DNA of 64,000 nt from Martinezella lusitana. GTDB lineage: Bacteria; Pseudomonadota; Alphaproteobacteria; Rhizobiales; Rhizobiaceae. Positions 36,658 to 44,375 of the stretch are shown piece after piece. Each line of letters starts with the position of its first letter. The stretch's first letter is position 1. The notes below the pieces were generated by a model. It was not told the origin of the DNA and did no database searches. It saw nothing but the letters and a program-made list of their open reading frames with translations. The position numbers and the translations under genes were made by a program. The stretch is from contig NZ_JACHBG010000007.1 of assembly GCF_014207095.1 (NCBI RefSeq), positions 62,001 through 126,000 on the forward strand, read 5' to 3'.

Positions 36658-37050
36658 TTAGATATTCGGGGGGCGATCGAGATTGGGCTGCTCGCCAAGC
36701 ATATGCCGATCGTCGATGAATTGCCGGACGGAAGACACGGTAAATCCGCCGACCTCATAACCACCGCAAACAATGCCGAAGCTGACGCAGAAATCCTTGC
36801 AACATTCCTGTTTGCCGGCCTTGTTCTTACCGAGATCGGATGCATCGCTATGATGGTCGCCGGCAAGATCGGCCTGCGTGGTGCGATGATCGCCATGATC
36901 CATCTGCCTCTCGGCGCGGATCTCGGGAAATGCCGATCCATGCATGGCTGCATTTGCGTTGGACAGCGTATAGCCCGCCAGCGATACGATCATCGCTAGC
37001 CGCACGACAAGAAGCAATTTGCTCAGTGCGATTCGATAGGCTTTTCCCAT
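36658..37050 (-). CDS. His/Cys-rich exported protein, first gene of copper operon
   Basis: About 130 residues with an N-terminal hydrophobic signal (KLLLVVRLAMIVSLAG) and a likely periplasmic tail. The tail is rich in His (MDHGDHRTTQADLAGDHH) and has four Cys (ECCKDFC and VCGG). No named family is recognised with confidence; metal binding is likely. The start is uncertain: ATG at 37050, or a TTG at 37086, neither with a strong ribosome site. It lies 93 bases upstream of the lipoprotein gene in the same direction and is divergent from nadE. Confidence 0.65.
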   Translation of the reverse strand: MGKAYRIALSKLLLVVRLAMIVSLAGYTLSNANAAMHGSAFPEIRAERQMDHGDHRTTQADLAGDHHSDASDLGKNKAGKQECCKDFCVSFGIVCGGYEVGGFTVSSVRQFIDDRHMLGEQPNLDRPPNI

Positions 37051-37185
37051 GTCGACATCGCTACAATCAAACCTTGCCGTTTTCAAGATCGACCGCGACC
37101 AAGATTCGTGGTGTGCCGCGATGACTTGATCCGAAGCCGTTCCTCAAGATATCAAGCCTCTTGAATTTCATGAGGGAGCACCTGG

Positions 37186-38001
37186 ATGCAGGACGAGCAA
37201 GCCGCGATTATCGAAGAACTGGGCGTGGCCGCGCAGTTTGACGCCGGGGCGGAAGCCGAGCGACGCACGGCATTCCTGGCGGATTATCTACGCAATAGCG
37301 GCGCCTGGGCCTATGTTCTGGGCATCAGCGGCGGGATCGACAGCCTCACGGCGGCTCTTCTCGCGCAGGCGGCAGTAAGCAGGCTGCGTGACAGCGGTTA
37401 TGCCTGCGAATTCGTCGCGATGCGGTTGCCTTATGGCGTGCAGGCGGATGAAGCCGATGCGCAGGCCGCCCTGGCGACAATCCGGCCCGACCGGTCCGTA
37501 ACGGTGAACATCAAGCCGGCTGCCGACGCCATGATTGCCGAGATCAAGCGTGACGCACCGGGTATTCTTGGAGGCGAGCGTGAGGATTTTCATCACGGGA
37601 ACGTGAAGGCGCGCGAACGGATGATTGCTCAATACGCAATCGCTGGCGCCATTCGTGGCCTCGTCATTGGCACAGACCACGCGGCCGAAGCGCTCATGGG
37701 CTTCTTCACGAAGTTCGGCGACGGAGCTTCCGACATCCTTCCGCTTGCCGGGCTGAATAAGCGCCGCGTCCGAGCCGTCGCCAAGGTGCTGGGCGCACCG
37801 GACAGCCTGATTTTCAAGGTGCCGACGGCGGATCTGGAGACGAATGCTCCTTTGCGGCCTGATGAGGACGCCTATGGGGTGACCTACGATCAGATCGACG
37901 ACTTTCTGGAAGGGCGGTCTATCGATGGACGGGCATACGACCGTATCCTGACCACCTATCGAAACTCGCGGCACAAACGTGCGCTCCCGGTCACCCCTTA
38001 A
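37186..38001 (+). CDS. nadE: NH3-dependent NAD+ synthetase
   Basis: A 271-residue synthetase of the short, ammonia-dependent type, without the nitrilase domain. It adenylates deamido-NAD and amidates it to NAD+. The PP-loop SGGIDS is at residues 48-53. The NVKARERM, GTDHAAEALMGF and KFGDGASDILPLAGLNK elements, then TADLE and DEDAYGV, match the family. GGGAG 9 bases before the ATG supports the start. It is divergent from the copper operon and stands alone. An inverted repeat TCAAG-CCT-CTTGA lies at 37152-37164 in its leader. Confidence 0.93.
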   Translation: MQDEQAAIIEELGVAAQFDAGAEAERRTAFLADYLRNSGAWAYVLGISGGIDSLTAALLAQAAVSRLRDSGYACEFVAMRLPYGVQADEADAQAALATIRPDRSVTVNIKPAADAMIAEIKRDAPGILGGEREDFHHGNVKARERMIAQYAIAGAIRGLVIGTDHAAEALMGFFTKFGDGASDILPLAGLNKRRVRAVAKVLGAPDSLIFKVPTADLETNAPLRPDEDAYGVTYDQIDDFLEGRSIDGRAYDRILTTYRNSRHKRALPVTP

Positions 38002-38247
38002 TCGATCAAGGCCGTCCAGTTTACGGGCGCGGCTCAAAGGCAAGTCCAGCAAGACTGCATAGTGGCCTTGCGTGCGAAACTGCTGCCGCCAATGCCCGCG
38101 GCGCAACGCTGACCTCTGCGCTTGCTTCGACATTTCCGTTTAAGGGCAAGAAGCGGAGTTCGGCGCCTTTCCTGCTCACATATTCCTTTTGTCAGGTCAT
38201 CGAGCGGTTTCGATGATCCATCAAGATCGACGAAGGGATCCGTCATT

Positions 38248-38703
38248 ATGAGCAGGCAAGATGATAACAAGGCCATTGTCGGCCGCTGGTTTACCGAGTT
38301 CTGGGGCAAGGATGTCAATCTTGCCGTTATCGATGAGATCGCAGCGCCCGACATGCTGTTGAAGTACTCACTGCATGAGCCGCGTCGCGGTCGCGACGAC
38401 ATCAAGGCGTTCATGACCGACTTTCGGGCTGCGTTCCCCGACCTCAACTTCTGGGGCACCGCTGATTTGATCGCCGAAGGCGACTATGTGGTTGGCCAGT
38501 GGGAAGGCGGCGGCACGCATACCGGTCCAGCATTCGGTGATTTCCTGATCGGCGTCCTGCCCTCAGCGACCGGTCGCACGATGCGGTTTACCGGTACGAC
38601 CGTCCTCAAGGTCGTCGACGGCAAGATCGTCGAAGAGATCGGCCTGGATGATGGTCTGACGGCGATGACCCAGCTTGGTCTTGTCAGTGCCACCAGAGGG
38701 TAA
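38248..38703 (+). CDS. SnoaL-like polyketide cyclase/ester cyclase family protein
   Basis: A 151-residue SnoaL-fold protein. Recognisable parts are NKAIVGRWFTEFWGKDVN, then LHEPRRGRDDIKAFMTDFRAAFPDLNF (read in parts) and VVGQWEGGGTHTGPAFGD, ending RFTGTTVLKVVDGKIVEE. It has the usual SnoaL length. Function is not predictable; many are stand-alone in soil bacteria. The ATG at 38248 follows AAGGGA; the frame is open 42 codons upstream without a protein-like translation. It is followed by about 270 bases before ada. Confidence 0.82.
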   Translation: MSRQDDNKAIVGRWFTEFWGKDVNLAVIDEIAAPDMLLKYSLHEPRRGRDDIKAFMTDFRAAFPDLNFWGTADLIAEGDYVVGQWEGGGTHTGPAFGDFLIGVLPSATGRTMRFTGTTVLKVVDGKIVEEIGLDDGLTAMTQLGLVSATRG

Positions 38704-38970
38704 ACATGGTGCCGTGCTGCTCGGGCACGGCGCCATATTTCCAAAGCAGAGCGACCCATCCAGGGAGAGGCTTCAGCAGCAAGTCGCGCCTGGTGCAAAA
38801 TCTTGGGGAACATTGATGCAATGGCTATCCGGCGCTCCCTCCATCCCGCGCAAACCATATGCCTTGGTCGCAAGAATCGGGTGGTCGACAGTCCCATTTG
38901 AAAGCAAGGATTGCGGTGATGGGTACGGCTTGGGGTCGAACTCAATCTGCAACGACACGAAAAGACGGCA

Positions 38971-40068
38971 ATGATCAGTATGGCGACGATTTTCCCGCTT
39001 TCCCGGAGGCTTCCGGTGGCAGACGATCCACGCTGGGCACGCATCGTGGCGCGCGACAAGGCGGCGGATGGCGAGCTTTGGTACACTGTTTCGACGACAG
39101 GCGTCTATTGCCGCCCATCTTGCCCATCCCGCGCGGCGAACCCAAAGAATGTCGCACTCCACGACACGCTGGAAAGCGCCCGGGCAACGGGTTTTCGTCC
39201 GTGCAAACGCTGCAATCCCGACGGTCTATCGCTCGAATCTGGGAATGCGGCGCTCATCGCAAGGGCTTGCCGTATGATCGAAGACAGCGAAGAGGAGCCC
39301 TCCCTCGAGACGCTGGCCGGTGCCTTGGACCGCAGCCCGAGTTACTTTCATCGCCTCTTCAAATCGACGACAGGCCTCACACCAAAGGACTACGCCGCAG
39401 CCGACCGGGCCAAGAAGGTTCGCGAGAGTCTCGATATTGGCAATAGCGTCACCGAGGCGATCTATGATGCAGGCTTCAATTCGAGTGGTCGCTTTTACGA
39501 AAAATCGACGGGCATGCTTGGCATGACACCGACACAATATCGTCGTGGCGGCGAAAATGAGGAGATCAAGTTTGCGGTCGGACAGACGTCGCTCGGGGCA
39601 ATCCTGGTTGCCTCGAGCAAAAAGGGCGTCGCCTCGATCCTTTTGGGTGACGATCCTGACGAGCTGGTTCGCGACTTGCAGGATCGTTTCCCGAAAGCTC
39701 ATCTGATCGGCGCTGACCGCGACTATGAGGCACTGATCGCGCGGGTCGTGGGATTTGTCGAGAATCCGCTTGTCGGCCTGGATCTGCCCCTGGACGTGCG
39801 CGGGACGGCGTTTCAGCGGCGCGTCTGGCAGGCCTTGCAGGAAATTCCCGTTGGCAATCATGTGTCTTACGCGGAGATTGCACGCCGCATCGGCGCGCCG
39901 AAGGCCGTACGAGCGGTCGCGGGCGCATGCGCTGCCAACAATCTCGCCGTGGCGATACCCTGCCACCGGGTGGTGCGCAACGATGGTGCGCTTTCCGGAT
40001 ATGCCTGGGGTGTGGATCGCAAGCGCGCGCTCCTTGAGCGTGAAGCGCTGAAGACGGCATCGGTATGA
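38971..40068 (+). CDS. ada: Ada: methylphosphotriester/O6-methylguanine methyltransferase and transcriptional activator
   Basis: A 365-residue full-length Ada (354 in E. coli). The N-terminal zinc domain has the Cys set C47-x3-C51 and C78-x2-C81 (YCRPSC, FRPCKRC), including the methylphosphotriester acceptor. An AraC-type HTH follows (SYFHRLFKSTTGLTPKDY). The C-terminal O6-alkylguanine transferase has PCHRVVRNDG with the acceptor Cys at about 330. Self-methylated Ada activates its own gene and other repair genes. It is followed on the same strand by alkA, an unnamed gene and alkB. A second in-frame ATG lies three codons in. Confidence 0.95.
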   Translation: MISMATIFPLSRRLPVADDPRWARIVARDKAADGELWYTVSTTGVYCRPSCPSRAANPKNVALHDTLESARATGFRPCKRCNPDGLSLESGNAALIARACRMIEDSEEEPSLETLAGALDRSPSYFHRLFKSTTGLTPKDYAAADRAKKVRESLDIGNSVTEAIYDAGFNSSGRFYEKSTGMLGMTPTQYRRGGENEEIKFAVGQTSLGAILVASSKKGVASILLGDDPDELVRDLQDRFPKAHLIGADRDYEALIARVVGFVENPLVGLDLPLDVRGTAFQRRVWQALQEIPVGNHVSYAEIARRIGAPKAVRAVAGACAANNLAVAIPCHRVVRNDGALSGYAWGVDRKRALLEREALKTASV

Positions 40069-40197
40069 GGATTACACCTCCTATCCCGAATAAGCGGCTG
40101 GCCTCATATCGAAATGATGTGAAGCTGAAACCAATCATGTCCACCTCTGTCGCAGACGGTCGGCCAATGCCCTTACATATGGAGGTCGGTGCACCTG

Positions 40198-40839
40198 ATG
40201 AATCTGTTTTCGCACTATGATCGTTCGGCTACATTTCTTGCAAATCTCGACGACGACTGGGCGAGGCTCATTCGTCTCGTCGGGCCTTGCCTGCACGATC
40301 CAAAGGCCGCTCGCGAGCCCTATGAGGCGCTGGTGCGGGCAATCGCCTATCAACAGCTGACGGCCAAGGCCGGTGATGCAATCATCGGGCGTCTCAAAGC
40401 ATTGTTCGACGATCGCGAGTTCCCGCGTCCGGAAGAGCTGATTGCCGCCGATTTCGATAGAATGAGGGCCTGTGGTTTTTCCGCGAGCAAGGTTGCAACG
40501 ATCAAGGCGATTGCCGAAGGCGCGCTGACGGGCATCGTGCCCAGTCATGAGCTTGCCGTCACGATGGATGACGAGACACTCATCGAACGGATGATCAGTA
40601 TCAAAGGCGTCGGGCGTTGGACCGTCGAGATGCTCCTGATGTATTCTTTGGAACGCACGGATGTCCTGCCTGCTGACGATTTCGGCGTGCGCGAAGGCTA
40701 TCGCGCGCTGAAGTCGCTACCGGAGCAGCCCAAGCCCAAGGAACTGCGCAAGCTGTCGGAGGCCTGGTCGCCACACCGCACCGTCGCCGCGTGGTATCTT
40801 TGGCGTATGCCGCGTGAACGTGGAAATGTGCTGAAGTAG
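40198..40839 (+). CDS. alkA: DNA-3-methyladenine glycosylase II (AlkA-like)
   Basis: A 213-residue HhH-GPD glycosylase of the short AlkA/Mag type. Hairpin motif IKGVGRWTVEMLLMY is followed by the catalytic Asp in DVLPADDFGV. The N-terminal beta domain of E. coli AlkA is absent, as in many bacterial versions. It removes alkylated bases such as 3-methyladenine. Start at ATG 40198 with GGAGG 12 bases before; GTG at 40189 is possible. It lies 130 bases after ada on the same strand and is probably Ada-controlled. Confidence 0.9.
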   Translation: MNLFSHYDRSATFLANLDDDWARLIRLVGPCLHDPKAAREPYEALVRAIAYQQLTAKAGDAIIGRLKALFDDREFPRPEELIAADFDRMRACGFSASKVATIKAIAEGALTGIVPSHELAVTMDDETLIERMISIKGVGRWTVEMLLMYSLERTDVLPADDFGVREGYRALKSLPEQPKPKELRKLSEAWSPHRTVAAWYLWRMPRERGNVLK

Positions 40840-40956
40840 GACCTATGGCAATTGCAAATTTGCCTGCTCGGCTTGCCAGGCGATGTACCGCGAGCGGCGG
40901 ATGGCAAGGCCCAATCATGATTATCCTATCCGAGGTGCCAGCAAGGGAAGAATGCC

Positions 40957-41595
40957 ATGCACCTGCAAAACCGCGTGACGCCATTTGGCGACATCGTCGC
41001 CATCTCGCAACGTGGCATGTTCACCGGCAATCGTGGCATTATCCATGATCCTTCGACGAGGACCCTGCTTAGAAAGCGCTGGGCATCGAAAGCATGGCTG
41101 GTCTGCAGCTGTAGCTATAAGGGGCAGCATCGCGAGGTTATGGCGACACGAAGCTGGACCGAATTGTTTTTCCTCGACGAAGCGGTCGCGCTTGCCGCCG
41201 GTCATCGCCCCTGCTTTCTGTGCAGGCGCCCTGCCGCCGAGGCCTATCGTGCATGTTGGGCAATCGGTACCGGCGAGGCATTTCCATCTGCCCGGAGAAT
41301 AGACGCGGTGTTGCATGCCGAACGCCTCGATCGTCGGGCCAAGCGCCTGCATCGTGTGACAATGCTGTCCGATCTGCCCAACGGTGCGGTCATCGCGCAG
41401 GGAGAAGAAGCATTCACGTTGCATGGCGGCTGCGCATATCGTTGGACAAACGAAGGATATGCCCGACCGCAAACCCTCAAAAGCGCCGAATGGCTTTTGA
41501 CGCCACCTTCGACAGTCAAGGCGTTACGAGCAGGCTATGTGCCGCTCTTTCATCCGACGATCGCCACCAACTCCGATGAGCAAGGTCATGCTTGA
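40957..41595 (+). CDS. Unnamed protein with Ada-like cysteine arrangement, coupled to alkB
   Basis: A 212-residue cytoplasmic protein; I do not recognise a named family. Its most telling part is residues 46-92: C50-x-C52, then AAGHRPC-FLC-RRP with C86-x2-C89. Ada in the same cluster has C47-x3-C51 and then ATGFRPC-KRC with C78-x2-C81, so the second pair is nearly the same in sequence and the spacing between pairs is similar (34 versus 27). A zinc-binding DNA-alkylation-related role is therefore plausible but unproven. The region after 100 has no recognised motif. AGGGAAG 6 bases before the ATG supports the start. Its stop overlaps the alkB start by 8 bases, so the two are translated together. 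Confidence 0.8.
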   Translation: MHLQNRVTPFGDIVAISQRGMFTGNRGIIHDPSTRTLLRKRWASKAWLVCSCSYKGQHREVMATRSWTELFFLDEAVALAAGHRPCFLCRRPAAEAYRACWAIGTGEAFPSARRIDAVLHAERLDRRAKRLHRVTMLSDLPNGAVIAQGEEAFTLHGGCAYRWTNEGYARPQTLKSAEWLLTPPSTVKALRAGYVPLFHPTIATNSDEQGHA

Positions 41596-42238
41596 TTTGT
41601 TTGATACTATCGCTCCTGCTGATCCTCCGTTTGAGCCGTTAGCGGAAGGGGCCGTGCTGCTGCGTAGCGCGGCTCTCGCGTTTGAGACGGAGGTGCTTAC
41701 CGCACTCGACGAGATTACCCTGCAGGCACCGTTTCGACACATGGTGACGCCGGGCGGCTTTACCATGTCGGTGGCCATGACGAATTGTGGAGAGGCTGGC
41801 TGGGTGACCGACCGGACCGGCTATCGCTACGATCGCAACGACCCCGAAACGGGACGTCCCTGGCCAGCAATGCCGACATGTTTTCTCGACCTGGCGGTCC
41901 ATTGCGCATCCCGGGCAGGCTATCCCGCATTTCGCCCCGACGCCTGCCTCATCAATCGCTATGAGCCCGGGGCTCGTCTTTCTCTGCATCAGGACAGGGA
42001 CGAGCGCGATTTCGCAAAGCCGATCGTGTCGATATCTCTAGGCTTGCCGGCAATATTCCAGTTCGGCGGACTCAAGCGCGACGATCCCGTCAAGAAATTC
42101 GCTATGCGCCACGGTGACGTAGCCGTCTGGGGCGGAGCCTCGCGGCTATGTTATCACGGCGTGACGGCGCTAAAGGAAGGGGTGCATGACGTTCTTGGAA
42201 GAATGCGCGTCAATTTGACCTTTCGAGGTGCATTGTAG
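41588..42238 (+). CDS. alkB: AlkB, Fe(II)/2-oxoglutarate-dependent DNA repair dioxygenase
   Basis: A 216-residue protein, the same length as E. coli AlkB and starting with the same MLDLF, which decides the start at 41588 over an ATG 12 bases earlier. Iron ligands are in LHQDRDE (H-x-D) and CYHGV (distal His), and the 2-oxoglutarate-binding Arg is in GRMRVNLTFR. VTPGGFTMSVAMTNCG is the substrate-side region. It oxidatively removes methyl groups from 1-methyladenine and 3-methylcytosine. It is coupled by overlap to the unnamed upstream gene. Confidence 0.95.
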   Translation: MLDLFDTIAPADPPFEPLAEGAVLLRSAALAFETEVLTALDEITLQAPFRHMVTPGGFTMSVAMTNCGEAGWVTDRTGYRYDRNDPETGRPWPAMPTCFLDLAVHCASRAGYPAFRPDACLINRYEPGARLSLHQDRDERDFAKPIVSISLGLPAIFQFGGLKRDDPVKKFAMRHGDVAVWGGASRLCYHGVTALKEGVHDVLGRMRVNLTFRGAL

Positions 42239-42375
42239 CAGTTCGAGCTTTTTCCGTTGAGGACACAAGCATGGTGATGACAGGCGTGCCTTATGGCCAG
42301 ATGCGGTGCCACGGAGACCACCGTCAGACATGCTTCGAGCCTGGCGGGCGATCGTGGTGACAAGGACGCCGACAC

Positions 42376-42618
42376 ATGCCTTTTCGTGGCAATACACAGG
42401 GTGACCATGCGCCTCCGGAGAGTGCAGAGGGCATTGATGTTCTCGTTACGCTCGCCGCCGATAATCCGGGCAAGGCACTGGTTCTATCCTATGTCGTGCA
42501 AATCGCGGCAGATGGTTGCGCAGTATGGAACATCCTCGAAAATGGAGAGATCGAGGTTCGGTTTAACTCCGGGGAGATATTTGTTCTTGCCGAAACAACA
42601 ATCCTGCGACTTGCCTGA
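42376..42618 (+). CDS. Small hypothetical protein (80 residues)
   Basis: A possible small gene with AAGGA 8 bases before the ATG and a protein-like translation (IDVLVTLAADNPGKAL... FNSGEIFVLAETTILRL). It could be a small beta-rich domain. No family recognised. It begins 137 bases after alkB. Its reality rests only on the ribosome site and amino acid make-up. Confidence 0.4.
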   Translation: MPFRGNTQGDHAPPESAEGIDVLVTLAADNPGKALVLSYVVQIAADGCAVWNILENGEIEVRFNSGEIFVLAETTILRLA

Positions 42619-42719
42619 TGGAGTGTGCTCCGACCTCAGATGGTGCCTGAGTGTTTTCTCGCCTTTGACGGTGAGGTTCAGATTGTCGATCTGACCGCCG
42701 CCGCGCGAAAACTGGCCGT

Positions 42720-43019
42720 TCAAGGCGCAAATTCACTGAGCGAACGGCAGCTCACGACCTGGCACATGCCGTTGGATGCGGGAATAGTGACGCGAACACC
42801 ATACAGGCCGGGGCCGCATTGGGCCGAAGTCGCCACGTAGCGGTCGTACATCGTCGTTCTGCCATCGCGCGACGTGAAGCGCAATATCGCCTGCTTATCG
42901 CGCGCCAACAGCGCTTGAACGTCTTCGCAGCTATGCGACCGAGTATCATATCGCTCTATCGCCATGGCAGGTGCCGCAAGGCCAATGTTCATCATTATAA
43001 AAAATGCAGCTTTCCACAT
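42720..43019 (-). CDS. Small exported Cys-containing protein
   Basis: About 99 residues with a clear signal peptide (KAAFFIMMNIGLAAPAMA, residues 3-20) and a mature part with four Cys in the pattern C..C..C..C (SHSCEDV, AQCGPG, MCQVVSC), which may form two disulfides. RFTSRDGRTTMYDRY and VRVTIPAS suggest beta strands. The family seems to be a rhizobial periplasmic protein of unknown role. GGGAG about 10 bases before the ATG at 43019 supports this start over an ATG 17 codons upstream. Confidence 0.7.
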   Translation of the reverse strand: MWKAAFFIMMNIGLAAPAMAIERYDTRSHSCEDVQALLARDKQAILRFTSRDGRTTMYDRYVATSAQCGPGLYGVRVTIPASNGMCQVVSCRSLSEFAP

Positions 43020-43114
43020 CCGCTTGGTGCTCCCATACACTTTGTCTACTCGCAGCCCCATCTGTGTCATTTAGATCGGCGTTCAAGTCGATGCCATTCG
43101 GGGATCTGGCATCG

Positions 43115-43681
43115 TCATTTCGTGGGCGTCTTCCCTTTCTCAAGTGCCGTGCCGCGCGTGCGGAAAGCACCCGTTTCCCCCGGGGCTTGTCGCTCACGCA
43201 GAAGGAGGCGACGTTTGCGCTGAACACCCCAGCGATATCCCGAAATCGAACCATCTTTCTTGATGACACGATGGCACGGCACGAGAACTGCAATCGGATT
43301 GTTGGCAATCGACGCCGTGACCTCTCTTGCGTCCCGCGTCCCGAGTTTGGCGGCGATGGCACCATAGTTCGTCGTCTGACCGGCAGGAATGTCCCGCAGC
43401 AAAAGCCAAGCCTTGATCTCGTCTGGCGTCCCGCGCAGATCCAGGGGCAAGTCGCACCAGGCGGCTGGATCCTCGATCGCATTCGCCAGCGCCTCGATCA
43501 GGTCACCAAGTTCCCCCTCGCGCCGCTCCAGGTCCGCATCCGGAAAACGCATGCGCAATGCATCTTCCATTGCGCTGCGCATCGTACCGAATTCGAGAGC
43601 CACAATACCCTTATCGGAAGTCGCTGCCACAAAATCTCCAAGGGAACTGATCCCCCAGGCGAAGCGAATGAGTTCGCGCAT
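43115..43681 (-). CDS. ogt: Methylated-DNA-protein-cysteine methyltransferase (Ogt type)
   Basis: A 188-residue O6-alkylguanine transferase. The acceptor Cys lies in VPCHRVIKKDG, followed by the invariant SGYRWGVQRKRRLL. The HTH region IPAGQTTNYGAIAAKLG and the Arg-finger stretch TRDAREV are present. It repeats the activity of the C-terminal domain of Ada nearby. A low-complexity basic tail (ETGAFRTRGTALEKGKTPTK) extends beyond the family end. ATG at 43681, with GGAAGG 8 bases before, is preferred over a TTG two codons upstream. It is on the opposite strand from the ada-alkB run. Confidence 0.92.
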   Translation of the reverse strand: MRELIRFAWGISSLGDFVAATSDKGIVALEFGTMRSAMEDALRMRFPDADLERREGELGDLIEALANAIEDPAAWCDLPLDLRGTPDEIKAWLLLRDIPAGQTTNYGAIAAKLGTRDAREVTASIANNPIAVLVPCHRVIKKDGSISGYRWGVQRKRRLLLRERQAPGETGAFRTRGTALEKGKTPTK

Positions 43682-44375
43682 CGTCAATGCCTTCCAGGTT
43701 TATCGCGCTCCACCCATAGAAGCTGACGTCGCGGACCTCTCTCCGATCCTTGCTTTCAAATCGAATATTGAATGGCGGCCACCACTCTGCCGGCGCGGCA
43801 ATTTTCAATTTGAAAGCAAGATTCAGATCGTGCTTTCCCTCGTGGAAGCTTAGGCCGTCTTCCGACGTGCATCCGGTTCGGCGCAAATCGGTACGCGAAT
43901 GCGTGACGGTTGCCGAAGGTATGCTGCGGATCGCAACGAATGCGCGGATGGGTGTCACTTCACACATGGGAGCAACCGCGCGTGAAGAAGCGGCAAGCCC
44001 TTCAGAGTGTATGTGCGGTTTGACCGGATGCCGGTCTGCCATAGAGGGAGAACATCACAATGACGATGCTGCTATACAATCTGCACTTGATTGCCGCAGA
44101 GCGCGGCGATGGGCTGCGCCCCGAGTTGTTGCGCATGATGATGCGGCCCACAGTCCTGTCCAATATCGGTCAGACAGGAGAGGCGAGGCGTGCCTGCGAA
44201 CAAGCGGAGCGCAACGAAGAGGTAGCGACCGACCATGCGGCCGCCGCTGGAATCGTGGAATTCCCAGTTCGCAATTTCCGGCTGTGAGCCTTAAGGACAT
44301 CGCCAATGATCGTATCACAGTAGACGGTTCGGCTCACAGGCTCTCGCTGCCGATGTCCGAACGTCGCCAAGCCCA
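43682..44375. other. Long intergenic region, little or no coding
   Basis: These 694 bases lie between ogt and the ribokinase gene. Long open frames exist on both strands, but their translations have no recognisable domain and look like chance frames. One short plus-strand frame at 44060-44287 has AGGGAG 11 bases before its ATG and is listed separately. No repeat or RNA gene was recognised. Confidence 0.45.
44060..44287 (+). CDS. Doubtful small ORF (75 residues)
   Basis: A short frame with a moderate ribosome site and a Met/Arg/Glu/Ala-rich, probably helical translation. No family recognised. It may be a small gene or chance. Confidence 0.25.
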   Translation: MTMLLYNLHLIAAERGDGLRPELLRMMMRPTVLSNIGQTGEARRACEQAERNEEVATDHAAAAGIVEFPVRNFRL

